Positions 1 through 9,383 of a stretch of 33,752 bases of DNA are shown here, piece by piece. Position numbers and translations under genes: made by a program. The notes below the pieces were generated by a model. That model had not been told where the DNA came from. It saw only the letters and a program-made list of their open reading frames with translations, and made no database searches. The DNA comes from Paracoccaceae bacterium (GTDB taxonomy: Bacteria > Pseudomonadota > Alphaproteobacteria > Rhodobacterales > Rhodobacteraceae): assembly GCA_027351005.1 (NCBI GenBank), contig DAIEJF010000270.1, positions 1 through 33,752 on the forward strand, written 5' to 3'. Within the stretch, counting starts at the first letter, position 1, and each line of letters starts with the position of its first letter.

Positions 1-729
1 GGGGGCCCCGACCGGCGTCACCTCTGCCACCAGCGTGGGCGGGAAGGCGCCGTCGATCTCGCGGGCCGCGATGCGCCGCCCGCGGATCTTGTTGGACACG
101 TTTCCCCCGTGCACGATCTGCATCCAGCCCCCCGCGCCGCCGATCTGCCGCACGGTGCCATGCCGCGCCAGATCCATGTGCTGGATCGACGGCGCCGTCA
201 CCACCTCGGCCCCGTAGGGCGCCAGGTAGCTGAAGAACGCGTTCGAACGGTGCGCCAGCCGGTAAAGCCGCCCGCGCCCCAGAATGAAACCGTTGGTAAA
301 GTTGTAGCCGCCCGGCGCGCAGCCCGCGGCCTCGACTGCCGCCTGCACCCGCTCGACATGGTCGAGCGCCAGCGCGTCGTCATTGTCAAGCCGGGTGGTC
401 AGCAGGTGGTCGGGCGCAAAGTCGAAGGTTTCGCGGATCGAGCGGGGCCAGCCCGAGGCCGGGAAGAGCCCGGTGAAATAGGGGATGAAGGGAAACTGCC
501 GCTGGCAGGCCGCGATGCGGTCGCGGAACTCGGGCGGCGTCGCGTCGTCGAAATAGATCACCCAGTGAAACCGGCGGCTCGTCTGCTCCGCGACCGAGGG
601 CAGGCAATAGCGTTCGAACAGCGCGAACCGCTCGGCCAGCCAGCCCGGCCGGTTGCGGATGGCACTTTCGCGTCCCGGCGTCGCCAGGTTGAAGCGCGTC
701 ATCAGCACATGTTCGTAGCGCGCGCCCAT
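1..729 (-). CDS. Putative rhamnosyltransferase / glycosyltransferase (3' end beyond window)
   Basis: Reverse-strand frame open from ATG at 729 to base 1: MGARYEHVLMTRFNLATPGRESAIRNRPGWLAERFALFERYCLPSVAEQTSRRFHWVIYFDDATPPEFRDRI...TTRLDNDDAL. Resembles the putative rhamnosyl transferase family (FNxxxPGRE, RLDNDDA). Not in the ORF track because it runs off the edge. Confidence 0.75.
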   Translation of the reverse strand, partial: MGARYEHVLMTRFNLATPGRESAIRNRPGWLAERFALFERYCLPSVAEQTSRRFHWVIYFDDATPPEFRDRIAACQRQFPFIPYFTGLFPASGWPRSIRETFDFAPDHLLTTRLDNDDALALDHVERVQAAVEAAGCAPGGYNFTNGFILGRGRLYRLAHRSNAFFSYLAPYGAEVVTAPSIQHMDLARHGTVRQIGGAGGWMQIVHGGNVSNKIRGRRIAAREIDGAFPPTLVAEVTPVGAP

Positions 730-920
730 TCCGGTGATCCGCCATTGCCCATCCGGCACAGGCTTAGCGCGTTTCCGATTCGCCCGCCAAGCACCCTTGC
801 GTCGGGCGGGTTGTGGGCCGTGCGGAAACGCCACAGCCGGGCCATTTCCCTTGCGGAAACGATCGCCCGCCCGGCCGTGGTCGGCAGGCGTCAGGCCGCG
901 CCTGCACCGCCGCGAAGGCA

Positions 921-936
921 TTAACCTTCCGTCAAC
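921..936 (+). promoter_or_regulatory. Candidate CtrA-like site TTAA-N7-TCAAC
   Basis: ttaaccttccgtcaac; one mismatch to TTAA-N7-TTAAC, in the divergent intergenic region upstream of the 1068 CDS. Confidence 0.25.
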
Positions 937-1067
937 CTGCCGCAGCTTCGGCACAATTCCCGGTGATACCGAAGGGCCTCGGGTGGGGGTGTCGGTCGGA
1001 GGCAATGTGGCCCCGGCCCGTTGCAATCGGGCGCGGCAGGGTTGTCGTCGCCGGAAAGGGATCGGCA

Positions 1068-1604
1068 GTGAAGACGCTTTTCCGCGTAATCGCCCTGTCA
1101 CTCATGGCCGCGGCCCCCGCCCGTGCCGCCACCATCTCGATGACCAGTGGTGGCAGCTATGCGCTGACGCCGGGCAACGCCTACCTCTTTTCGAGCGCGC
1201 TCGCGACCAGCAACGCGCCGGGCAAGGTTACCTTCCACCTGACCGCCGACGCCGCAGCCGCCCCCTTTGTCGTCGATGCCAACGTGGGCAGCATCCGCAT
1301 CTTCGGCAACCTGGTGAACCCGGTGCTGAGCTGGTCCGCCGGCAGTTCCGTTTTGGCCCAGACGGCGCTGACCCCGCTCTACAGCGGCACCACGATCAGC
1401 GGCTATACCGGCTCGCTGGCCGAACGGATCACGGCCTCGGTGCTCAGCCAGACCCTGACGCTCAGTTGGGGCAAGGTGACCGGGTCGACCTATCTGGCGC
1501 TGTCGGTCACCACGGTGCCGATTCCGACGACCCTGGCCATGTTTGCCACGGGGCTTGGCGTGCTTGTCCTGATCCGCCGTCGTGGCCGCGCCGCTTCCGC
1601 CTGA
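1068..1604 (+). CDS. Secreted protein with C-terminal VPLPA/PEP-CTERM-like sorting signal
   Basis: GTG start at 1068 with ggaaaggg upstream; N-terminal signal peptide MKTLFRVIALSLMAAAPARA; C-terminus TVPIPTTLAMFATGLGVLVLIRRRGRAASA (VPxP motif, hydrophobic span, Arg cluster). Confidence 0.7.
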   Translation: MKTLFRVIALSLMAAAPARAATISMTSGGSYALTPGNAYLFSSALATSNAPGKVTFHLTADAAAAPFVVDANVGSIRIFGNLVNPVLSWSAGSSVLAQTALTPLYSGTTISGYTGSLAERITASVLSQTLTLSWGKVTGSTYLALSVTTVPIPTTLAMFATGLGVLVLIRRRGRAASA

Positions 1605-1612
1605 CCGGCAGC

Positions 1613-2440
1613 CTATACCAACCGCCGCAGCACGGGTGCCAGCGCCTGCGCGATGTCGGCATGGGCCGCAGCCCCCGGAAGCCCGATCGCCGTGGCCGGG
1701 TCCAGCGAAGCGTCGTTCAGCCGTTCGGCCCCGGCGCTGCGCTCGGAATGCCTTTCCACCGCCTCGACGCAGGCCGCCGCCGCCTGTGCCGCCTGTTCCA
1801 GCGACGGCCGGTCCACCAGCAGGGGTTCAAGGTCCAGCCGCGGCGGAGCCCCGGCGGGCGGCGGCGCATCCGCCCCGATCCAGAGCAGCACCGCGGGCCG
1901 CTCGACCAGGTGCAAGAGCTGGCGCGTGCGGATCAGCCAGGTTGCCCGCAGTTCGTCGACCACCGAGGCGAAGCGCTGGGGCGACAGCCTCTGAAGGGTC
2001 GACAGCATGTGGCGGGTGAAGTTGAACTCGGCAAAGTCCACCTCACGAAACAGAGCGCGCAGCGGCGGCGCGGCGCGCAGGAACCGGTCGTTGCGGCGCG
2101 GATGCACTGCATAGAACCGGTTGGTCATGTTCTGCGCCCCCAGCGCCTGCACCACCACGACCCGCGCCCCGCGGCAGATTTCCAGCACGTCAGGATCGTT
2201 CAGAAACGCATCTACCCCGGCATTCACGCAGCCCAGGTTCACCATCCGCAGCCCCGTGGCGGCGCCGATCAGCGCGGGCCAGGGACGCTCGACCAGCCGC
2301 CCGTAGGTTTCGGTGCCCCCCAGCACGGCGACATAGGCGCCATCCAGCCGCTGCGGCGGCCCGCGGAATACCAGTTTCGACGCGCCATAGCGACATGGCG
2401 AATAATTCAGGGCGCTTTCGCCCAGCCGTTCGTAGGCCAT
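1613..2440 (-). CDS. DUF6473-like hypothetical protein
   Basis: MAYERLGESALNYSPCRYGASKLVFRGPPQRLDGAYVAVLGGTETYGRLVERPWPALIG...; start chosen at internal ATG 2440. Family name from recollection. Confidence 0.6.
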   Translation of the reverse strand: MAYERLGESALNYSPCRYGASKLVFRGPPQRLDGAYVAVLGGTETYGRLVERPWPALIGAATGLRMVNLGCVNAGVDAFLNDPDVLEICRGARVVVVQALGAQNMTNRFYAVHPRRNDRFLRAAPPLRALFREVDFAEFNFTRHMLSTLQRLSPQRFASVVDELRATWLIRTRQLLHLVERPAVLLWIGADAPPPAGAPPRLDLEPLLVDRPSLEQAAQAAAACVEAVERHSERSAGAERLNDASLDPATAIGLPGAAAHADIAQALAPVLRRLV

Positions 2441-2602
2441 TGCTCCCACCGTTCTTCGACTCACCCATGCGAGAGCCTGCGCCTTGGGTCTTTCCAAACT
2501 CCTAAACCGCAATTTTGAGCCGAACTTTCAATGTCTCGCGGCCTTGCGCCCGTGCCGCGCCGCCGCATAGGATGGCCGCCGCAAGCGAAGGGAGTCGGCG
2601 GC

Positions 2603-3478
2603 ATGGAAATCCGGCAGGTCGGCGTGGTCGGCGCGGGGCAGATGGGCAATGGCATCGCACATGTCTTCGCGCTGGCGGGCTACGATGTTCTGCTGACCGA
2701 CATCAGCCAGACGAGCCTCGACAAGGCGCTGTCGACCATCGACCGCAACCTCGAGCGTCAGGTCCAGCGCGGCAAGATCGGCGCCGAGGTCAAGGCCGCC
2801 GCCCTGGCGCGCATCCGCACCACGCTGAAACTGGCGGACCTGGGCCCGAGCGACCTGATCATCGAGGCCGCGACCGAGCGCGAGACGGTGAAGCAGGCGA
2901 TCTTCGAGGATCTGCTGCCGCATCTGAAGCCGACGACGATCCTGACCTCGAACACCTCGTCGATCTCGATCACCCGCCTGGCCAGCCGCACCGATCGGCC
3001 GGAAAAGTTCATGGGGTTCCACTTCATGAACCCGGTGCCGGTGATGCAGCTGGTGGAACTGATCCGCGGGATCGCCACCGACAAGGAAACCTACCAGACG
3101 CTGCTGGGCGTGGTGAACGCACTGGGCAAGACCGCGGCCAGCGCCGAGGATTTCCCCGCCTTCATCGTGAACCGGATCCTGATGCCGATGATCAACGAGG
3201 CGGTCTACACGCTCTACGAGGGCGTGGGCTCGGTGAAGTCGATCGACGAGTCGCTGAAGCTTGGGGCCAACCACCCGATGGGGCCGCTGGAACTGGCGGA
3301 TTTCATCGGGCTGGATACCTGCCTTGCCATCATGAACGTGCTGCACGAGGGGCTTGCCGACACCAAGTACCGGCCCTGCCCGCTTCTGGTGAAATATGTC
3401 GAGGCGGGCTGGCTGGGCCGCAAGACCCAGCGCGGCTTCTACGACTACCGGGGCGAGACGCCGGTGCCGACACGCTAG
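2603..3478 (+). CDS. 3-hydroxyacyl-CoA / 3-hydroxybutyryl-CoA dehydrogenase
   Basis: MEIRQVGVVGAGQMGNGIAHVFALAGYDVLLTDIS (NAD-binding GxGxMGxG), NTSSISITRLA, GFHFMNPVPVMQLVELI, DFIGLDTCLAIMNVL; gaaggga RBS upstream. Confidence 0.93.
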   Translation: MEIRQVGVVGAGQMGNGIAHVFALAGYDVLLTDISQTSLDKALSTIDRNLERQVQRGKIGAEVKAAALARIRTTLKLADLGPSDLIIEAATERETVKQAIFEDLLPHLKPTTILTSNTSSISITRLASRTDRPEKFMGFHFMNPVPVMQLVELIRGIATDKETYQTLLGVVNALGKTAASAEDFPAFIVNRILMPMINEAVYTLYEGVGSVKSIDESLKLGANHPMGPLELADFIGLDTCLAIMNVLHEGLADTKYRPCPLLVKYVEAGWLGRKTQRGFYDYRGETPVPTR

Positions 3479-3486
3479 GCGGCCCG

Positions 3487-3540
3487 CGGCCGGGGGCGCT
3501 GCCCCCGGACCCCCGGGATATTTGCGGACCGAAAATGGGG
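3487..3540. repeat. Intergenic GC hairpin element (ccgggggcGCTgcccccgg-acccccgggatattt)
   Basis: 8-bp perfect stem 3490-3497/3501-3508 followed by accccc gggatattt. Resembles a short intergenic repeat I recall as common in Rhodobacteraceae genomes; only one copy seen in this window. Confidence 0.5.
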
Positions 3541-3545
3541 TGGCG

Positions 3546-4403
3546 ATGACACGGACACTTCTGTCGCTGGGGCATGGCTATTCGGCCCGGGCGCTGGCGG
3601 CGCGGCTGATGGCGCAGGGCTGGCGGGTGATCGGAACCACGCGCAGCCCCGACAAGGCCGAGCGTCTGCGCGCCGAGGGGGTCGAGCCGCTGATCTGGCC
3701 GGGGAACGACCTTGGCCCGGCGCTGGCCGCGGCCACGCATCTGCTGAGCTCGGTTGCGCCCGATGCGGCGGGCGACCCCGTGCTGCGGGCGGACGGCGCG
3801 CGGATCGCGGCCTCGGGGGTCGTGTGGGCAGGCTACCTGTCGACCACCGGGGTCTATGGCGACCGGCAGGGCGGCTGGGTCGACGAGGGATCGGCCCTGA
3901 CCCCGGCCACCGAACGCGGGCGCGCCCGGGTGGCGGCCGAGGCTGCCTGGCGCGCGACAGGGCTGCCGCTGCACATCTTCCGCCTGGCCGGCATCTACGG
4001 CCCCGGCCGCGGCCCGTTCGAGAAGGTCCGCGACGGCAGCGCGCGGCGCATCCTGAAGCCGGGCCAGGTGTTCAGCCGCATCCATGTCGAGGATATCGCC
4101 CAGGTGCTGGAGGCCTCGATCGCCCGGCCCAATCCGGGCGCCGTCTACAACCTCTGCGATGACGACCCCGCCCCGCCCGAGGATGTGCTGTCGGAGGCCG
4201 CGCGGCTGCTTGGCCTGCCCGAGCCGCCGGCAGTACCCTATGACCCGGCCACCCTGTCGCCGATGGCCGCGAGCTTCTATGCCGAAAGCAAGCGGGTCAG
4301 GAACGACCGGATCAAGACCGAGCTGGGCGTGCGCCTGCGCTATCCCGACTATCGCGCGGGGCTGGCTGCGCTGCTGGCCGAGGAGACCCGTTCCAGCACA
4401 TAG
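3546..4403 (+). CDS. NAD(P)-dependent epimerase/SDR, YeeZ-like
   Basis: MTRTLLSLGHGYSARALAARLMAQGWRVIGTTRSPDKAERLRAEGVEPLIW...YLSTTGVYGDRQGGWVDE...FRLAGIYGPGR. Confidence 0.85.
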   Translation: MTRTLLSLGHGYSARALAARLMAQGWRVIGTTRSPDKAERLRAEGVEPLIWPGNDLGPALAAATHLLSSVAPDAAGDPVLRADGARIAASGVVWAGYLSTTGVYGDRQGGWVDEGSALTPATERGRARVAAEAAWRATGLPLHIFRLAGIYGPGRGPFEKVRDGSARRILKPGQVFSRIHVEDIAQVLEASIARPNPGAVYNLCDDDPAPPEDVLSEAARLLGLPEPPAVPYDPATLSPMAASFYAESKRVRNDRIKTELGVRLRYPDYRAGLAALLAEETRSST

Positions 4404-5158
4404 CCCCGGCTGGTCGAGGGGCCGAGCCGCGGGTGGGTGGCGATCGTATGGGCGAGCGAGGGGATCTGCCAGCTGTCCAGCACCCGGTAGCCCGCCGTCG
4501 CCAGTTCGGCCTCGAAGGCGGCACGGGCGCGGATCTGGTAGGGCACACGCGCCGCGCCGATCTGCTCCAGCGTGGTGACGGCGGCGCCGTCGCGCGTGGC
4601 GACCTTGTTCAGGATGAGATGCGCGGGTGGGGCGGGCAGGCGGCCAAGGAAGGCCGCGAAGGGCTCGTCGAGGTATTGCAGAAGCCCCGATGCCAGCAGC
4701 AGATCCACCCCCGCCAACCCGTCGAACGTCTCGGTGAAGCGGATCGCCGCGGGCAGGTGCCCCGCCGCCTGCCGGGTGCGGGCGGCGCGGATGATGGCGG
4801 GCAGGTCGTAGACGGTCCAGTCCAGCGCGCCAAGGTCGAGCAGGCGGGAAAAGGCGATATGCTTGGTGCCCAGATGCCCGCCCGCGTCCAGCACCCGAAG
4901 CCCCGGCCGCGCCAGCCGCGAAAGCCACAGGATCACCGGGTAATCCCAGAGCGCGACCTGCGCCATCTCGGCGAAGGTGACATCGACGATGGCGTCATGG
5001 TCATATCCCGCCAGCCGCGTCTTGGGCACCGCGGCCAGCGCCGTGGCGGGGTCGGGGTAGGCCCCCGCAAAGCGCGGCGCGCGGCCTGCAAGCACCCTGG
5101 CGCGGGCCAGCGCGGCCGACAGGCCAAGCCGCATCTCGCGCCGCACGCGTCCTGCCAT
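4349..5158 (-). CDS. Putative methyltransferase, TIGR04325/LIC12133-like
   Basis: FAGAYPDPATALA...GYDHDAIVDVT...LRVLDAGGHLGTKHIAF...LLLASGLLQYLDEP; start ATG at 5158 (ORF track uses an upstream GTG). Confidence 0.7.
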   Translation of the reverse strand: MAGRVRREMRLGLSAALARARVLAGRAPRFAGAYPDPATALAAVPKTRLAGYDHDAIVDVTFAEMAQVALWDYPVILWLSRLARPGLRVLDAGGHLGTKHIAFSRLLDLGALDWTVYDLPAIIRAARTRQAAGHLPAAIRFTETFDGLAGVDLLLASGLLQYLDEPFAAFLGRLPAPPAHLILNKVATRDGAAVTTLEQIGAARVPYQIRARAAFEAELATAGYRVLDSWQIPSLAHTIATHPRLGPSTSRGYVLERVSSASSAASPAR

Positions 5159-5262
5159 TCCCACGTCCTGCCCCTTCCTGTTCGGGCCAGCCTAGATGGC
5201 GGGGGCGGCGGGCGGAAGCGGGGCGGCCGGGGAAAATGCGGCGGGATTGTTGAGGGCGGGCG

Positions 5263-7179
5263 CTACGCGCGTTTGCCCACCACGGCCACGCCCAGAACCT
5301 CGAGCACCTTCGCCTCGATCTGCGGGGCGTTCATGCCGGCCACGGCGTACATGGCTTCGGGGCTGGCCTGATCGATGAAGATGTCGGGCAGCACAAGGCT
5401 GCGGAACTTCAGGCCGCGGTCGAAGGCGCCCTCTTCGGCCAGAAGCTGCGCCACATGGCTGCCGAAGCCGCCGATTGCGCCCTCTTCCACGGTGATCAGC
5501 GCCTCGTGCCCCGCGGCGAGCCGCAGGATCAGCTCGCGGTCGAGCGGCTTGGCAAAGCGGGCATCGGCCACGGTGGGCGAGATGCCCCGGGCGGCCAGCG
5601 CCTCGGCGGCCTTCTGCACCTCGCTGAGGCGGGTGCCGAAGGACAGCAGCGCCACCCGGGCGCCCTCGCGGATGATCCGGCCACGGCCGATCTCAAGTGG
5701 CACGCCGCGGGTGGGAAGTTCGACCCCCACGCCCTCGCCTCGCGGGAAGCGGAAGGCGATCGGGCCTGCGTCATGCGCGGCGGCTGTGGCGACCATGTGG
5801 ACCAGCTCGGCCTCGTCGGCGGCGGCCATCACCACCATGCCGGGCAGGTTCGCAAGGAAGGCCACGTCGAAGGCGCCCGCATGGGTCGCGCCATCGGCGC
5901 CCACCAGCCCGGCCCGGTCGATGGCAAAGCGCACCGGCAGGCGCTGGATCGCCACGTCATGCACGACCTGGTCGTAGCCGCGCTGCAGGAAGGTGGAATA
6001 GAGCGCGCAGAAGGGCTTCATGCCCCCCGCGGCAAGGCCCGCCGCAAAGGTCACGGCATGCTGTTCGGCGATGCCCACGTCGAAGCAGCGCTTGGGAAAG
6101 CGTTCGGCAAAGAGGTTCAGCCCGGTGCCATCGGGCATCGCCGCGGTGATCGCGACGATCCGGCCATCGGCCTCGGCCTCTTTCAGCAGCGCCTGGGCGA
6201 AGACCTTTGTGTAGCTTGGCGCGTTGGACGGCGCCTTGGCCTGGACCCCGGTCAGCACGTCGAACTTGGCCGTCGCATGGCCGCGGTCGGCCGCCTCTTC
6301 GGCGGGGGCGTAGCCTTTGCCCTTGCGGGTCAGAACATGGATCAGGATCGGCCCGGTGGCACGCGCCCGCGCGGTGCGCAGCACGGGTAGAAGCTGGTCC
6401 AGATCGTGCCCGTCGACCGGGCCGATGTAGCTGAACCCCAGTTCCTCGAACAGCGTCCCCCCCACGGTCATGCCTTTCAGCATTTCCTTGGCCCGGCGTG
6501 CGCCCTCCTGAAACGGTTCCGGCAGGAAGCTGACCGCGCCCTTGGCCACGGCCTTCAGGTCCTGGAACGGGGCCCCGGCATAAAGCCGCGAGAGATAGGA
6601 CGACAGCGCGCCCACGGGCGGCGCGATCGACATCTCGTTGTCGTTCAGGATGACGAAGAGCCGCTTTTTCAGGTGGCCTGCGTTGTTCATCGCCTCGAAG
6701 GCCATGCCCGCGCTCATCGCGCCGTCGCCGATCACCGCGATGGCATCGCCCACGTCCGCAGCCCCAAGGTCGCGCGCGCAGGCAAACCCCAGGGCGGCCG
6801 AGATCGAGGTGGACGAATGCGCCGCCCCGAACGGGTCATAGGGGCTTTCCGACCGCTTGGTGAACCCCGACAGCCCGTCCTTCATCCGAAGCGTGCGGAT
6901 GCGGTCGCGCCGTCCGGTCAGGATCTTGTGCGGATAGCACTGGTGCCCCACGTCCCAGATCAGCTTGTCACGGGGCGTGTCGAACACGGCATGCAGCGCC
7001 ACCGTCAGTTCCACCACGCCAAGGCCCGCGCCAAGATGCCCGCCGGTGACCGACACGGCCGAGATCGTCTCGGCCCGCAATTCGTCGGCCAGCGTCTTCA
7101 GCTCACGGTCGCTCAGCGCCTTCAGATCGGCCGGAACCGTCACGCGGTCCAGTGTCGGGGTCTGGGGTCGTTCGGTCAT
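5263..7179 (-). CDS. dxs: 1-deoxy-D-xylulose-5-phosphate synthase
   Basis: 638 aa; [93 protein letters not shown]. Confidence 0.98.
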   Translation of the reverse strand: MTERPQTPTLDRVTVPADLKALSDRELKTLADELRAETISAVSVTGGHLGAGLGVVELTVALHAVFDTPRDKLIWDVGHQCYPHKILTGRRDRIRTLRMKDGLSGFTKRSESPYDPFGAAHSSTSISAALGFACARDLGAADVGDAIAVIGDGAMSAGMAFEAMNNAGHLKKRLFVILNDNEMSIAPPVGALSSYLSRLYAGAPFQDLKAVAKGAVSFLPEPFQEGARRAKEMLKGMTVGGTLFEELGFSYIGPVDGHDLDQLLPVLRTARARATGPILIHVLTRKGKGYAPAEEAADRGHATAKFDVLTGVQAKAPSNAPSYTKVFAQALLKEAEADGRIVAITAAMPDGTGLNLFAERFPKRCFDVGIAEQHAVTFAAGLAAGGMKPFCALYSTFLQRGYDQVVHDVAIQRLPVRFAIDRAGLVGADGATHAGAFDVAFLANLPGMVVMAAADEAELVHMVATAAAHDAGPIAFRFPRGEGVGVELPTRGVPLEIGRGRIIREGARVALLSFGTRLSEVQKAAEALAARGISPTVADARFAKPLDRELILRLAAGHEALITVEEGAIGGFGSHVAQLLAEEGAFDRGLKFRSLVLPDIFIDQASPEAMYAVAGMNAPQIEAKVLEVLGVAVVGKRA

Positions 7180-7194
7180 CGGCCGCTCCGGGCG

Positions 7195-8061
7195 TTACAT
7201 GTCGCGCGCAATAACGAAGCGGGCACAGTGGCGCAAGGTATCCGCCGCGTCGCCATAGGGCAGCAGGGCGGCCTCGGCGTCCTCGACCAGCGCGCGCGCG
7301 CGGTCCCGCGCGCCGTCCAGCCCGAGCAGCGACACGAAGGTCGCCTTGCCGGCCGCCGCATCCTTCTGCAAGCGCTTGCCCGCCTTCGCCGCATCCCCCG
7401 TCACGTCAAGGATGTCGTCGGCGATCTGGAAGGCCAGCCCCAGCGCCGTCGCATAGGCGGCAAGCGGCGCGGGATCGGCACCTGCGATCACCGCGCCCGC
7501 CTCGGCCGACCAGCGGATCAGGGCGCCGGTCTTGCCGGCCTGAAGCCGGGTGATCTGGGCCAGCGTCAGCGGCGTGGCCGAGGTTTCGGCGGCCATGTCC
7601 AGCGCCTGACCCAGCACCATCCCCTGGGCACCCGCTGCACGGGCAAGCCCCGCGACCAGCGCGATGCGCACCTCTGCCGACCCCAGGGCGGGGTCGGAGA
7701 GAAGCTCGAAGGCCAGGGTCTGAAGCGCGTCGCCCGCCAGGATCGCGGTCGCCTCGTCCCATTTCACATGGACGGTGGGCTGGCCGCGGCGCAGGTCGTC
7801 ATCGTCCATCGCGGGCAGGTCGTCATGCACCAGGCTGTAGGCGTGCAGCGCCTCGGCCGCCGCCGCCGCCGCTACCGCCTGATCCGGCGACACCCCGTGC
7901 AGCCGCGCGCCTTCCAGCACCAGGAAGCCGCGCAGCCCCTTGCCACCCTGAACCGCGTAGCGCATCGCATCGGTCAGCGGCAGGTCTTCGCGGTGGCCCA
8001 GCACGGCCAGCAGATGCGCCTGTACCCGGGCCGCATCCTCGGCCAGAGCGGTGACGAACAT
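7195..8061 (-). CDS. ispA: Polyprenyl (farnesyl/geranyl) diphosphate synthase
   Basis: YSLVHDDLPAMDDDDLRRGQPTVH (DDxxxxD), GLAFQIADDILDVTGD (second Asp motif); starts 1 nt overlapping the xseB stop. Confidence 0.93.
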   Translation of the reverse strand: MFVTALAEDAARVQAHLLAVLGHREDLPLTDAMRYAVQGGKGLRGFLVLEGARLHGVSPDQAVAAAAAAEALHAYSLVHDDLPAMDDDDLRRGQPTVHVKWDEATAILAGDALQTLAFELLSDPALGSAEVRIALVAGLARAAGAQGMVLGQALDMAAETSATPLTLAQITRLQAGKTGALIRWSAEAGAVIAGADPAPLAAYATALGLAFQIADDILDVTGDAAKAGKRLQKDAAAGKATFVSLLGLDGARDRARALVEDAEAALLPYGDAADTLRHCARFVIARDM

Positions 8062-8294
8062 CAAAGCCCCTCGGCTGGCACGGTGCCCACCGCGCGCCCC
8101 TCGGCGGCGCGGATCAGTTCCACCTTGGCCTCAGCCTCGGCCAGCTTGTCGGCGCAGCGCTTCTTGAGCTGGGCGCCCTGCTCGTAAAGCGCGATCGACT
8201 CTTCCAGCGGCACGTCGCCCCGTTCCAACCGGGTCACCACCTGCTCCAGCGCCGCCATCGCCTCTTCGAAGCTCATTTCTGCCACCGGCTTCAT
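8061..8294 (-). CDS. xseB: Exodeoxyribonuclease VII small subunit
   Basis: 77 aa: MSFEEAMAALEQVVTRLERGDVPLEESIALYEQGAQLKKRCADKLAEAEAKVELI. Confidence 0.97.
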   Translation of the reverse strand: MKPVAEMSFEEAMAALEQVVTRLERGDVPLEESIALYEQGAQLKKRCADKLAEAEAKVELIRAAEGRAVGTVPAEGL

Positions 8295-9220
8295 CCGCCC
8301 CGCTCCTTCAGCACATCGACATGGGCGGCCACGCTTGCCGCCAAGGCGGTCAGATCATATCCCCCCTCGAGTGTCGAGACCACCCGCCCCCCGCAGGTGG
8401 CATCGGCCAGGTCACAGATCGCGGCGGTCAGCCAGCGGAAATCCTCTTCGTCCCACATCAACCCCGCAAGCGGGTCGGCCGCATGGGCATCAAACCCGGC
8501 CGAAACGATGATGAGGTCGGGGGCGAAGGCCTGTGCCGCGGGCAGGATCTGGCCGCCCCAGGCCCGCCGCATCGCCGCCCCGCCACTGCCGGGTGCCAGT
8601 GGCACGTTGAGGATCTGGCCATGCGCCCCGGTTTCATCCGGTGATCCGGTGCCGGGATAAAGCGGCATCTGGTGCGACGAGGCGAAGAACGCCCGGCCTT
8701 CCTGCCATAGCAGATCCTGGGTGCCATTGCCGTGGTGCACGTCGAAATCCAGCACCGCCACCCGCGCCAGCCCGTGATGGTCCAGCGCCCGCATGGCGCC
8801 GATGGCTGCGGTGCCGAAGAGGCAGAAGCCCATCGGCGTCTCGCGTTCGGCATGGTGCCCCGGCGGGCGGCAGGCCACGAAGGCATTCGCAGCCTTGTCC
8901 GCCAGCACCGCATCCACCGCGGCGCAGATGCCGCCCACCGCGTGCAGCGCCGCGGTCAGCGATCCCGGGGAAACCCAGGTATCGGCATCAAGCGCCTGCC
9001 CCCCCTGCGCCGGGATCGCGGCCGCGATGCGATCGACATGGGACGCCGGGTGGCAGCGTTCCACCTCGGCCCGTGCGGCCAGCGGTTCGCTCTGCCGGTC
9101 AAGCCCGGCCTGGGCGTCCAGCGCAGCCTCGACTGCCTCGATCCGTGCCACCCGCTCGGGGTGGCCCGCCGGGGTCAGGTGCCCCCGGCTTGCGGGATGG
9201 GTAAAGACCGCGGTGCCCAT
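8291..9220 (-). CDS. Histone deacetylase family protein (class II HDAC-like / acetylpolyamine amidohydrolase-like)
   Basis: FVACRPPGHHAERETPMGFCLFGTAAIGA...VAVLDFDVHHGNGTQDLLW...IIVSAGFDAHAADPLAG; ATGA overlap with xseB start. Confidence 0.93.
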   Translation of the reverse strand: MGTAVFTHPASRGHLTPAGHPERVARIEAVEAALDAQAGLDRQSEPLAARAEVERCHPASHVDRIAAAIPAQGGQALDADTWVSPGSLTAALHAVGGICAAVDAVLADKAANAFVACRPPGHHAERETPMGFCLFGTAAIGAMRALDHHGLARVAVLDFDVHHGNGTQDLLWQEGRAFFASSHQMPLYPGTGSPDETGAHGQILNVPLAPGSGGAAMRRAWGGQILPAAQAFAPDLIIVSAGFDAHAADPLAGLMWDEEDFRWLTAAICDLADATCGGRVVSTLEGGYDLTALAASVAAHVDVLKERGG

Positions 9221-9383
9221 GCGCCTCAGCACGTCGTGCCGGGGTGGTGGCGCCCGTGTGGCAGGGCGGCCCGCGCGGGCGCGAGGGGCGGGGTCTTGTG
9301 CATCCGGAACCTCCCAAGGGTGACCATCGCCCGATGCTATGCCAGGCGCCGCCGCGCGCCAACCCGGTCTGGCGGCGGGCGCG

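Noticed and set aside
734-2518. 594-aa plus-strand ORF across the VPLPA-like and DUF6473 genes
   Set aside because: Out of frame with the signal-peptide ORF and antisense to the 1613-2440 gene; Arg/Gln/Pro-rich noise.
6406-8187. 593-aa plus-strand ORF opposite dxs/ispA/xseB
   Set aside because: Antisense to three conserved genes.
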